NCBI GenBank assembly: GCA_051654865.1
Contig: JBOFYV010000022.1
Coordinates: forward strand, 1-14,573
Source: JBOFOR01 sp051654865
GTDB lineage: Bacteria > Bacillota > Clostridia > Peptostreptococcales > Peptostreptococcaceae
Direction of reading: 5' to 3'
Length of the DNA stretch: 14,573 nt
The position numbers were made by a program, and so were the translations under genes. The notes under the pieces are model-generated. The model did not search any database and was not told the DNA's origin. It saw only the letters and a list, made by a program, of their open reading frames with translations. Positions 1 to 6,942 of the stretch are shown here, in pieces (position 1 is the stretch's first letter; each line of letters begins with the position of its first letter).

Positions 1-155
1 TTTTTTTACTATAAACAATACTATCTAACTGCTCTACATAACCCTCACTCTTAAATTCCAATTTTTCTAATAACTTTATACTAGGTTCATTTTCTGGATA
101 TACTAAACCTACCACCTCATAACCTTTAAACTTATCAAAACGCTCCTTTTCTACC
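1..155 (-). pseudogene. C-terminal remnant of a GNAT-type acetyltransferase, possibly continuing past the window edge
   Basis: Read on the minus strand in the frame whose codons include TTT GAT AAG just left of position 140, this stretch is open from about 155 to the window edge. It reads FDKFKGYEVVGLVYPENEP, then SIKLLEKLEFKSEGY. The pattern PEN-x-PSI-x-LLEKL-x-F is typical of the last strand and helix of GNAT N-acetyltransferases (acetyl-CoA-dependent acyl transfer). The N-terminal acetyl-CoA-binding motif (Q/R-x-x-G-x-G/A) is absent. Upstream, the same DNA is occupied in another frame by the end of the radical SAM gene, so no complete acetyltransferase can exist here. I infer a leftover 3' end joined to the radical SAM gene by a deletion or rearrangement. 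The exact junction cannot be fixed by eye and lies around 130-165. An assembly artefact is possible because it is near the window edge. Confidence 0.5.
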
Positions 156-563
156 TGTGAAAAAATCAGTATTTTCCTCTAATCCAAAAAATGTTATTTG
201 ACATTTCTCTATCCCTATACTTTTAATCCATTTAGGATACTCAGTATCTCTAGCTATCCTCCATATGCTCATCAACTCAAATCTTTTAGCTTCATCCCCT
301 AGCTCTTTTTCTAATTCATATAGTTCCTTATAGTTTGGAAGGTAGTCTGGTTCTCTAAACCATGTATTTACCACTATTTTTTCAAAATACGGACTACTTT
401 CTCCATATAACTTATAATTTCTGAATTCATTTACTATACCTTTTACTTCGTTTATTTCTGTTTTTGAGCAGTGAATATGACCGATCCAACAGTGCTTACA
501 TCTATTAGGACATCCTCCCATATCAAAACATATTGCTAATTCTTTAGTATGTAATTTAGGCAT
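135..563 (-). pseudogene. Radical SAM protein, N-terminal part only (truncated)
   Basis: The 142-residue product begins MPKLHTKELAICFDMGGC and carries a canonical CPNRCKHC cluster motif (CxxxCxxC, cysteines at about 18, 22 and 25). This motif binds the [4Fe-4S] cluster that cleaves S-adenosylmethionine. The start is supported by a GGGGG Shine-Dalgarno 7-8 nt upstream. Radical SAM barrels normally need 200 or more residues. Here the frame ends in TGA at 135-137 just after ENTDFFTGRKGAF, a stretch that in this family normally continues into the rest of the barrel. The DNA beyond the stop reads in another frame as a GNAT C-terminus, so the gene was probably truncated by a rearrangement. The substrate is unknown. 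A functional short protein cannot be excluded but is unlikely to form a full barrel. Confidence 0.65.
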
Positions 564-610
564 TTTATATCCCCCAGTACCTTTAAATTCTAATTACACT
601 TACTATTCTT

Positions 611-639
611 TATATAAAATACTATAAACATTAACTCAA
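611..639 (-). promoter_or_regulatory. Possible sigma-A-type promoter for the radical SAM gene
   Basis: On the minus strand a TTGAGT box (634-639) is followed after 17 nt by TATATA (611-616). Each matches four of six consensus positions. A start site near 604 would leave about 40 nt before the radical SAM start codon. In such AT-rich DNA chance matches are common, so this is suggestive only. Confidence 0.3.
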
Positions 640-653
640 CACTTAACTTGTAT

Positions 654-1880
654 CTATAGTGTTTTTGACACTTTTTCAGTGTCACAATTAAGAAACTTTT
701 TCACCTCTGGATTCACAACAATACCATATATAATAAAAAGTCCCACTACCGTACTTCCTATAATAATAGCTCTCGGATTCATAAATTCACCCAATACACC
801 ACCTACAAAATTTCCAATAGGTGAAATAGCCATTGCTAAAGTGCCTATCGTAGCAAATACCTTTCCTCTTTTATCAGATGGTGTTAGTTCCATTATAGTT
901 GAATTCGCAACTGTATTAGATACAAACATAAATCCAAATGCACTAGTAAAACATATAATTATTATTATAAAATTATTCATAAATGCACCAAACCCTATAA
1001 GAGAAACAAATGTTATTATTGAAACTATATAAACATTATATTTATGACTCTGCTTAATATTTATATATGATAATACAAAGCTACCTACTAAAATTCCAAA
1101 ACTTTGAAATCCATTTAAAATCCCATACTTAGCCATTCCAAGAGAGGGATCTGATAAAAACCAAGGTATTATTAACACTCTTATCATTCCAAATAAAAAA
1201 TTAACAAAAAAAGCCATAATTAAACTTCTAACTAACCCTTTAAACCCTAGTATAAATTTTATACCTTCCATAAAATCATCTTTAAAAGTTATATTCACAT
1301 TTTTTCTTTCTATTTTAGGAATTGCAATAAAGGTTTCAGTAAACGCTGAGAATATGTATGATATTGCATTGATTAAAAACATTAGAGGTGCTCCTATAAT
1401 TGTATATAAAAAGCCACCAATAGATTGCCCTATGATGTCAGCCCCTGTTGTGGCCATTTGATATGATGAATTTGCCTTAATTAACTTATCATTTGGTACT
1501 ATTTCTGGAAGTACAGACTGTATTGATGGATTAAAGAAAGATGAACATATTCCAAGTACTATTCCCATTAGCATTACCATCCATACTTTTAATAAACCAT
1601 TTATTGCTAATGCAGCAACAATTAACATTCCGATTCCCCTTATTAAATCCCCAAGTATAATTAACTTTTTTCTATCGTACCTATCTACTATAACACCTGC
1701 AACAGGACCTAGTATTATTCTAGGTATCGTGACCAAAGCCATAATACTCCCCATAATCGTAGTTGACCCAGTTTCTTGCAATACCCAAAATCCTAAAGCC
1801 ATTGAATATAACGCATCACCAAAGATAGATACCAATTGACCTTGCCACAGTAAAAAAAAGTTCCGATTCCATAATTTCAT
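654..1880 (-). CDS. MFS transporter, drug/macrolide-efflux type (DHA3-like)
   Basis: A 408-residue integral membrane protein of the major facilitator superfamily, rich in Ile, Phe, Gly and Leu, with about 12 hydrophobic segments. It opens with KLWNRNFFLLWQGQLVSIFG and has a motif-A-like GVIVDRYDRKK between TM2 and TM3 (about residues 62-72). Both features are typical of the MefA/DHA3 group of proton-coupled exporters. Length is normal for the family. A longer reading from a GTG at 1886 is open, but the GGGGAGG ribosome site (1887-1893) directly abuts that GTG and sits 6 nt before the ATG at 1880, so I chose the ATG. The gene lies downstream of the lysine operon in the same direction, separated by structured element copy 1 and a possible promoter of its own. 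The cargo is unknown. A macrolide or other drug is usual, and nothing ties it to lysine. Confidence 0.85.
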   Translation of the reverse strand: MKLWNRNFFLLWQGQLVSIFGDALYSMALGFWVLQETGSTTIMGSIMALVTIPRIILGPVAGVIVDRYDRKKLIILGDLIRGIGMLIVAALAINGLLKVWMVMLMGIVLGICSSFFNPSIQSVLPEIVPNDKLIKANSSYQMATTGADIIGQSIGGFLYTIIGAPLMFLINAISYIFSAFTETFIAIPKIERKNVNITFKDDFMEGIKFILGFKGLVRSLIMAFFVNFLFGMIRVLIIPWFLSDPSLGMAKYGILNGFQSFGILVGSFVLSYINIKQSHKYNVYIVSIITFVSLIGFGAFMNNFIIIIICFTSAFGFMFVSNTVANSTIMELTPSDKRGKVFATIGTLAMAISPIGNFVGGVLGEFMNPRAIIIGSTVVGLFIIYGIVVNPEVKKFLNCDTEKVSKTL

Positions 1881-1886
1881 AGGCAC

Positions 1887-1893
1887 CCTCCCC
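1887..1893 (-). promoter_or_regulatory. Shine-Dalgarno that decides the MFS start
   Basis: GGGGAGG ends 6 nt before the ATG at 1880 and directly touches the alternative GTG at 1886. Normal spacing is possible only for the ATG. Confidence 0.7.
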
Positions 1894-1922
1894 TAAATAT
1901 ATTATTTATATTTCTATATATA

Positions 1923-1951
1923 ATGGTATATTAACTCTAATACTATAACAA
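1923..1951 (-). promoter_or_regulatory. Possible promoter for the MFS gene
   Basis: Minus strand TTGTTA (1946-1951), 17-nt spacer, TACCAT (1923-1928). Each box matches four of six consensus bases. A start site near 1916 would give a leader of about 36 nt. It would let the transporter be expressed apart from the lysine operon. The flanks are very AT-rich, so chance is a real alternative. Confidence 0.3.
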
Positions 1952-1997
1952 TATAAATCTCATACTCTATAAAAAATCATTCATCTTCTCCCAAACC

Positions 1998-2108
1998 AGT
2001 GTAAAATCAAGAGCGAATAGGTGTAGAGTATAAGTTGCACCGACCTTGCAGCTTGACTGCCGGAAGGAAAACTTATATTCTACACCTATCCGCGGGCTAC
2101 ATTACACT
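1998..2108. repeat. Structured palindromic element, copy 1
   Basis: A 20-bp stem is formed by 2017-2036 and 2070-2089, all Watson-Crick except one pair, 2028/2078. The 33-nt loop contains GCACCGACC, AGCTTG and GGAAGGA. Outside the stem are ATCAAGAGCGAA on the left and GCGGGCTA on the right. An outer 7-bp helix pairs AGTGTAA (1998-2004) with TTACACT (2102-2108), and the latter includes the kamE stop codon. The loop and flanking motifs recur in copy 2 (11826-11949). Pair 2028/2078 is G-U if read from the plus strand and C-A from the minus strand, a weak hint that the functional RNA is plus-strand. There is no T-run directly after the stem on either strand, so it is not a classical intrinsic terminator. 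I do not recognise it as a named RNA, riboswitch or insertion sequence. Confidence 0.75.
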
Positions 2109-2887
2109 AACCCTCTATCTACCATTTCTACAACTGAAAAACTTGCCACATCCTGTGCAAATTTCCCCAGTCCAAATCCCGCATCATATCCAAGTTCCTT
2201 AGCTAACTCATGACTAATCCTAGGACCTCCACAAATAAGTATCACCTTATCCCTAAGACCTTCAGCCTCCAAAAGCTCCACCAAATTAGTCAAATTCTCT
2301 ATATGAACATTCTTTTGAGTAACCGTCTGAGAAACAAGTAAAACATCAGCATTTAACTCAACAGCCTTTTTGATAAACTCCTCATTAGGAACTTGGCTAC
2401 CTAAATTATACGCATCTACACCTTCGTATCTTTCTAGTCCATAATTCCCAGCATACCCCTTCATATTCATTATTGCATCTATACCAACAGTATGAGCATC
2501 AGTTCCCGTACTTGCTCCTACTATCACTACATTTCTTTTTATGTTCTCTCTAATATATTCTTCTATCTCACCTTTGTCCATTACCTCTTCGCCTACGGTT
2601 TCTACATGTATGTTGTTGTAGTTTACTCCTTTATCCAGACTTCCATACACTACATAGAAGGTAAAGCTTTTATCTAGTTTTTTATGATGAGCTACATTTA
2701 TATCACTTAGTCCCATATTTTTAGCAGTTTGTTTTGCTGCTTCTATTCCCTTTTCATCATCAGGTATAGGTAACGTAAAGCTCACTTGTACCTTTGAATC
2801 ATTCATTGTATCACCATATGGTCTAAGGTCCTCTAGATTTAATGTTTTATTATAATCTTTTTTATCCATAGAATATAATCCACTCAT
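2102..2887 (-). CDS. kamE: Lysine 5,6-aminomutase, beta (B12-binding) subunit KamE
   Basis: The small subunit of the adenosylcobalamin- and PLP-dependent D-lysine/L-beta-lysine 5,6-aminomutase. With KamD it shifts the terminal amino group of beta-lysine to give 3,5-diaminohexanoate. The protein has 261 residues, the normal length. It has an N-terminal dimerisation region (about 1-110) and a Rossmann cobalamin domain. DAHTVG carries the cobalt-ligating histidine (H132), and MNMKGY carries the PLP Schiff-base lysine (K143), one position from the numbering of the characterised Clostridium sticklandii enzyme. ASTGTDAHTVGIDAIMNMKG is very highly conserved. The start codon overlaps the kamD stop by one base (TAATG), and a strong AGGAGGT lies 8 nt upstream, so the two subunits are probably translationally coupled. 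It is the last gene of the lysine run, and its stop codon lies in the outer arm of structured element copy 1. Confidence 0.97.
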   Translation of the reverse strand: MSGLYSMDKKDYNKTLNLEDLRPYGDTMNDSKVQVSFTLPIPDDEKGIEAAKQTAKNMGLSDINVAHHKKLDKSFTFYVVYGSLDKGVNYNNIHVETVGEEVMDKGEIEEYIRENIKRNVVIVGASTGTDAHTVGIDAIMNMKGYAGNYGLERYEGVDAYNLGSQVPNEEFIKKAVELNADVLLVSQTVTQKNVHIENLTNLVELLEAEGLRDKVILICGGPRISHELAKELGYDAGFGLGKFAQDVASFSVVEMVDRGLV

Positions 2888-4440
2888 TAGTTTTTACCTC
2901 CTAACATTAAGTCTATAAAAGGATTGAAGTAATGATTTTCTTTTATTACTACTCCATCAAGTCCTTTTCCACCATCTATAGGTCTTTTTATTCCTGCAAA
3001 TTTACCTTGTTCTAGTGTTTTGAATAATCCTTCTTTTTCTATCTCATGTATTAATTCATAAGCATTATTTAGCACTTCATCTGCTCTACTTTGAATTATT
3101 CCACCGTTTTTGAATTCTATCTCTTCTCCAAAGTCATTCATTGTATTGAATATGTACTGTGCGTTTTCTATAGATATTGCTCTATCTGAGATAAATGGTG
3201 TGTGTATAGCTTCTGTTAGCATACCTAATAAGTGTAGTTTTTGATTTGTCATTATCGTTACCATATTGAATAAGGCATCTTGGACTTGCCCTTTAAATAT
3301 GTCACCTGTCATAAATTTAGTAGGTGGCATATATTTTAGTGGTGCTTTAGGGAAGATTTCTCTAGCCATTTGAGCTTGTGCTAGTTCGTACAGGAATCCA
3401 TTTTTTACATCTGGACTTATTTCAAAAGCATGACCTAACCCCATTTGCTCTTCTAGTAATCCTGCTACTAGTGCAAACTGTTCGTTTATAAACTGAGATG
3501 CAAGTACTGTATGAGCTTCTTCTACTGCATCTGCTGTTGTTAAGTAGTTATCTTCACCAGTGTTTATTATAACTCCTGCGAATCCATTTATTATTCTAGA
3601 GAAGTATTGATCTATCATAGTTCTTTTCATATTTATGTCTCTAAATAGTATTCCATATAGTGCATCATTTAGCATTACATCTAGTCTCTCTCTTGCTCCT
3701 AGTGCTGCTATTTCTGGCATACATAATCCTGAACAGTAGTTACATAATCTTATGTATCTATTTTCTTCTGCTCCTACTTCATCTAATGCTTCTCTCATAA
3801 GTCTAAAGTTTTCTCCTGTAGCATATGTTCCACCAAATCCTTCTGTAGTAGCACCATATGGTACATAATCAAGTAAACTCTGTCCTGTAGTTCTTATTAC
3901 TGCTATTATATCTGCTCCTTGTTTAGCCGCAGCCTTTGCTTGTACTATGTCTTCGTATATATTACCTGTAGCTACTATTATATATAAATACGGACCTTCT
4001 TTGTCTCCATACTTTTGTAAATAGTTTTCTCTAGTTTTTCTATTTTCTCTTATTTTTTCTACGTTAGCCTTAGCTATTTCATTTATTTTTAGCTTTATTT
4101 CAAATAAGTCATGCTCTTTTATTTTAGTTAAATCTATTTCATTGTTTGCTACTTTTTCTGCTATTTCTTGTGGAGTTAATTTTAGTTCTACCATAGCATT
4201 ACCTATGTAGTATGCAGCTCCTAGTCCTAATCCATTTGCTCTAACTATGTTTTCTACTACAACATTTGGAAGTGGTACTTCAAATTTATCTACTCCATCT
4301 ATACCTAACAGTCTACATACTGTTCTTTCTACTGCTACTGTAGTATGCTTATCTATAAACTCTTGTGTGTTTAGTGCTATATTTCTTGCAGACATTCTAG
4401 CTTTTTCTACTAGTTCAAAGTTTAAGTTTAACTTACTCAT
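2887..4440 (-). CDS. kamD: Lysine 5,6-aminomutase, alpha subunit KamD
   Basis: The large catalytic subunit (517 residues from MSKLNLNFELV) of the B12/PLP aminomutase. It forms the TIM-barrel side that holds the substrate and the phosphate of PLP. Recognisable stretches include YLYIIVATGNIYEDIVQAK, the glycine-rich YGATTEGFGGTYATG, and NYCSGLCMPEIA, all characteristic of the KamD/OraE-related family. Length agrees with the roughly 515-520 residues usual for KamD. The frame is open 10 codons further upstream (to 4470). That extension lies inside the kamC coding sequence and is not family-like, whereas a GGGGGAG site (4445-4451) sits correctly before the ATG at 4440, so the shorter start is used. 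The kamC stop ends 1 nt before this start and the kamE start overlaps this stop, so kamC, kamD and kamE are tightly coupled. Confidence 0.96.
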   Translation of the reverse strand: MSKLNLNFELVEKARMSARNIALNTQEFIDKHTTVAVERTVCRLLGIDGVDKFEVPLPNVVVENIVRANGLGLGAAYYIGNAMVELKLTPQEIAEKVANNEIDLTKIKEHDLFEIKLKINEIAKANVEKIRENRKTRENYLQKYGDKEGPYLYIIVATGNIYEDIVQAKAAAKQGADIIAVIRTTGQSLLDYVPYGATTEGFGGTYATGENFRLMREALDEVGAEENRYIRLCNYCSGLCMPEIAALGARERLDVMLNDALYGILFRDINMKRTMIDQYFSRIINGFAGVIINTGEDNYLTTADAVEEAHTVLASQFINEQFALVAGLLEEQMGLGHAFEISPDVKNGFLYELAQAQMAREIFPKAPLKYMPPTKFMTGDIFKGQVQDALFNMVTIMTNQKLHLLGMLTEAIHTPFISDRAISIENAQYIFNTMNDFGEEIEFKNGGIIQSRADEVLNNAYELIHEIEKEGLFKTLEQGKFAGIKRPIDGGKGLDGVVIKENHYFNPFIDLMLGGKN

Positions 4441-4441
4441 T

Positions 4442-5872
4442 TTACTCCCCCTCGTAGTGTTTCTTTGCAATATCTATTACCTCCTCTTGTAATCCAAGTA
4501 ATGTACATACATTTAGTGCATCCTTTGGAACTTTAGTATCTTTTTTTACTTTTTCCAATCTATAGTCCATATTTTCTTGTAGTATACTTACACTTTGTTT
4601 TTTGTTTAAATCTATTTTGTACTTTAGAGAATTAAAATCAACATTCCTAAGCCCTATTACCTGATAGTGATCTATATCATCATCTACCACTTCATCATAA
4701 TGTGTTGATATTAAGGATATTGAATTGTAATTTTTAAAGTATTTACATATAGATTTAAGTAAGATTTTGCCCTCACTTGGATTTGTTCCTCTTGCAAACT
4801 CATCTAATGCGATAAATCCATCTTCTATTTTCATTAAATTAATTATTTCTTTTAACTTTATAATTTCCGCCCCAAAAGTACTTAGGCCTTTGCCCATATT
4901 TTGCATATCGTCTGATATTATATATATATAATCTAGTACACATAGATTTGCCTCATCTGCAAATACATAAAAACCACATTGGAATAAAAACAAATTAAGT
5001 GCAATTGTGTTCATACTAACACTTTTTCCGCCCATGTTTGCACCTGTTATAAGAGTTATTTTTTTATTTATATCTATATTTATGGGAATATAATTTTTAT
5101 TTTGTTTATTTAGTATTTCTATTAAATTAGGGTTTTTTAGATTTTTAAAATATATTTTATTTTCTTTATTTATATTTGGTTTTATGGCATTATATTTTAT
5201 TGCCATTTCTGATTTTGAATTTAATATGTCTAGTTTTCCAATAGATTTAATATTTTCATATATATTTTCTATAAATTTTTTTAGGGAATTTGTTATTTTT
5301 TGTCTTATTAATTGTTCTTCTTTTTCTTCTTCTACTACTATGGATAGTCTTTGTTTTTTCAATTTTTCTATAGTTTTAGAGTTGGTTTCTTTAAATATTT
5401 CATTTTCTATGTTTCTTTTATTTTCTCTTATCCTCTTTATTTTCTCACTATAGCTATCGTAAATTCTAAATGTAGATAGTTTCAAATGGTCTGGATCTAG
5501 TATTTGTATTATTTCTTCTAAAGTGTTAAATTTTATATATTCAATATCTATGTTTAGTTTTTCATATTGATTTTTTATATTTTCACTGCATATTGCAAAG
5601 TTTTTTATCTCAAACAATTCTACATCGTCTAGTATATTGTTATTTTCTATTTTTTTAATGCTATTTCTAATGTCTTTTATTTTACAAAATTCATAGTCTA
5701 TATTTCCAAAGATATTCTTATTAGTATTTTTACTGTTTATTATTTCTTCTATATTATTTAATTCTTTTATTAGTAGATTAGCTTTTGACTTTTTAAACAT
5801 TTTTATATTTTTCTTTTCATCATTTCCATAGGCTGTTGTTGTATTTAGATTTGTCATTATAAATTCTTTCAT
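4442..5872 (-). CDS. kamC: MutS-like ATPase KamC, presumed lysine 5,6-aminomutase reactivase
   Basis: A 476-residue protein ending in a MutS-type ABC ATPase domain. Walker A is ITGANMGGKS (about 275-284), the STFGAEI signature is at about 331-337, Walker B FIALDEFARGTNP at about 353-364, and the STHY switch histidine at about 391. The N-terminal mismatch-recognition domain of true MutS is missing. Residues about 145-215 are Lys/Glu-rich and look like a coiled coil. In lysine-fermentation clusters this gene accompanies kamD/kamE and is held to act with KamB as an ATP-dependent reactivase that exchanges damaged B12 or cofactor. That role is known from the family and is not shown by this sequence. 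The ATG overlaps the kamB stop (ATGA), with AGGAG 7 nt upstream. Base content is more AT-rich than its neighbours, with many Asn, Lys and Ile residues. Confidence 0.88.
   Translation of the reverse strand: MKEFIMTNLNTTTAYGNDEKKNIKMFKKSKANLLIKELNNIEEIINSKNTNKNIFGNIDYEFCKIKDIRNSIKKIENNNILDDVELFEIKNFAICSENIKNQYEKLNIDIEYIKFNTLEEIIQILDPDHLKLSTFRIYDSYSEKIKRIRENKRNIENEIFKETNSKTIEKLKKQRLSIVVEEEKEEQLIRQKITNSLKKFIENIYENIKSIGKLDILNSKSEMAIKYNAIKPNINKENKIYFKNLKNPNLIEILNKQNKNYIPINIDINKKITLITGANMGGKSVSMNTIALNLFLFQCGFYVFADEANLCVLDYIYIISDDMQNMGKGLSTFGAEIIKLKEIINLMKIEDGFIALDEFARGTNPSEGKILLKSICKYFKNYNSISLISTHYDEVVDDDIDHYQVIGLRNVDFNSLKYKIDLNKKQSVSILQENMDYRLEKVKKDTKVPKDALNVCTLLGLQEEVIDIAKKHYEGE
4445..4451 (-). 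promoter_or_regulatory. Shine-Dalgarno that fixes the kamD start
   Basis: GGGGGAG immediately precedes the kamC stop codon, with its G-run 6 nt from the ATG at 4440. It rules out the longer kamD reading from 4470, which has no comparable site. Confidence 0.7.
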
Positions 5873-6915
5873 AGGTCTGCTCCTAAATCTATTTCTTCTA
5901 ACTTATATACATCAAATACTGGTGTTTTTAAATTATCTCTTAGTTTATTTTGTAATTCATTACTATCAAAATTGTATCCTGTAATTGATGTAGGATTTAT
6001 ATTTATACCTATTAAGTTTATTTTATCTATTGATTTAATACATCCACCTAGTGCTATAAATTTATCATATACTAGTTTATCTAAAAATATTTTTGTCCCA
6101 TCTTTTACTAGTATCGTATTATATTTATATCCATCACTAGTTTTTATTAGATTTTCAATAAAGCTATTTACTATTATTCCATTTACAAATATGTACTTAC
6201 TCTTTTCATCTAAGTTTTCTATTATCTTTTCCTGTGAGTTTAAGGTGGTTTTTAAATCTAGATTTTTATAGCTGTAGTCTTTGTTTATAATACAGACTTT
6301 AAATTTATCAATTTCATTATAGATACTATTTAGTTTTATATCATCTATATTTTCTATATTCATCATATCTACTTCAAATACAGTTTGCTCTACTAATTTA
6401 TTAATATCACTATTTAATACAGCTCCTGTACAATATATTGTTGCCTCAGTTATACTTGGTGACGCTAATGTTTTTCTTGATAGAGCACCGTCTACTATTA
6501 CTAAGTCGCATCCTAAGCTTATTAATCTATCACTTATATATTTTATTCCACTATTCCTTGATGGCCCTGCTAATTCTATATATCCATCGCTTAAAGCTTT
6601 AAATATTATTACCTTACCCAAGGGTGTATGTATATCAGTTCCTTCTAATATTTCCTTGGTAATATCGCTTTTTATCACACAGTTTTTGGCTGTTGCTAAT
6701 ATGCTACCCTTATTTACATATATTCTAGGCTTTTCTGTTTTTGTTACTTTATCTTCTTTTTCTCCATCTATTCCTATAGAGGTAAGGCCAAGGGTAATAT
6801 GTCCCTTAGCCTTGTTTAATATATAATTAAGAGTTGTTGTTTTACCAACGTTTTTATAATTACCTACAATAGATAGGCTTTTATATTTTTTTAGTTCCTC
6901 TAGTATATTTATCAT
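5869..6915 (-). CDS. kamB: KamB, P-loop subunit of the presumed lysine 5,6-aminomutase reactivase
   Basis: A 348-residue protein with an N-terminal nucleotide-binding loop, SIVGNYKNVGKTTT. The core is N19-x4-G24-K25-T26, a slightly unusual Walker A with Asn in place of the first Gly. A hydrophobic strand followed by Asp (CDLVIVDGALSRKT, about residues 135-150) could serve as Walker B. The position between kamA and the MutS-like kamC is the standard place of KamB in lysine-fermentation clusters, where the pair is taken to keep the B12 aminomutase active. I assign the symbol from position and the P-loop; direct function is inferred. It starts 27 nt after kamA with an AAGGA site and overlaps kamC by four bases, which fits co-translation of two partner subunits. 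The C-terminal half has no motif I recognise. Confidence 0.82.
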   Translation of the reverse strand: MINILEELKKYKSLSIVGNYKNVGKTTTLNYILNKAKGHITLGLTSIGIDGEKEDKVTKTEKPRIYVNKGSILATAKNCVIKSDITKEILEGTDIHTPLGKVIIFKALSDGYIELAGPSRNSGIKYISDRLISLGCDLVIVDGALSRKTLASPSITEATIYCTGAVLNSDINKLVEQTVFEVDMMNIENIDDIKLNSIYNEIDKFKVCIINKDYSYKNLDLKTTLNSQEKIIENLDEKSKYIFVNGIIVNSFIENLIKTSDGYKYNTILVKDGTKIFLDKLVYDKFIALGGCIKSIDKINLIGININPTSITGYNFDSNELQNKLRDNLKTPVFDVYKLEEIDLGADL

Positions 6916-6942
6916 TTCTTATCCTTCTATCATACCTTCAAC

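Noticed and set aside
679..1032. Plus-strand open frames opposite the genes (for example 679-1032, 9087-9461 and 11394-11864)
   Set aside because: They are antisense shadows of well-supported genes, with low-complexity translations rich in Ile, Ser and Tyr and no family resemblance.
654..1880. MFS protein as the lysine importer
   Set aside because: Its N-terminus and motif A match drug-efflux DHA3 proteins, not amino-acid permeases. It has its own possible promoter and is separated from the operon.
1990..2110. Ordinary intrinsic terminator of the kam operon
   Set aside because: The stem is far longer than usual, the loop is 33 nt with conserved motifs, and no T-run follows on either strand. 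Termination in this region remains possible.
4441..4470. Longer kamD reading starting MQRNTTRGSK
   Set aside because: It lies inside kamC. The ATG at 4440 has a well-placed GGGGGAG and gives the normal KamD length.
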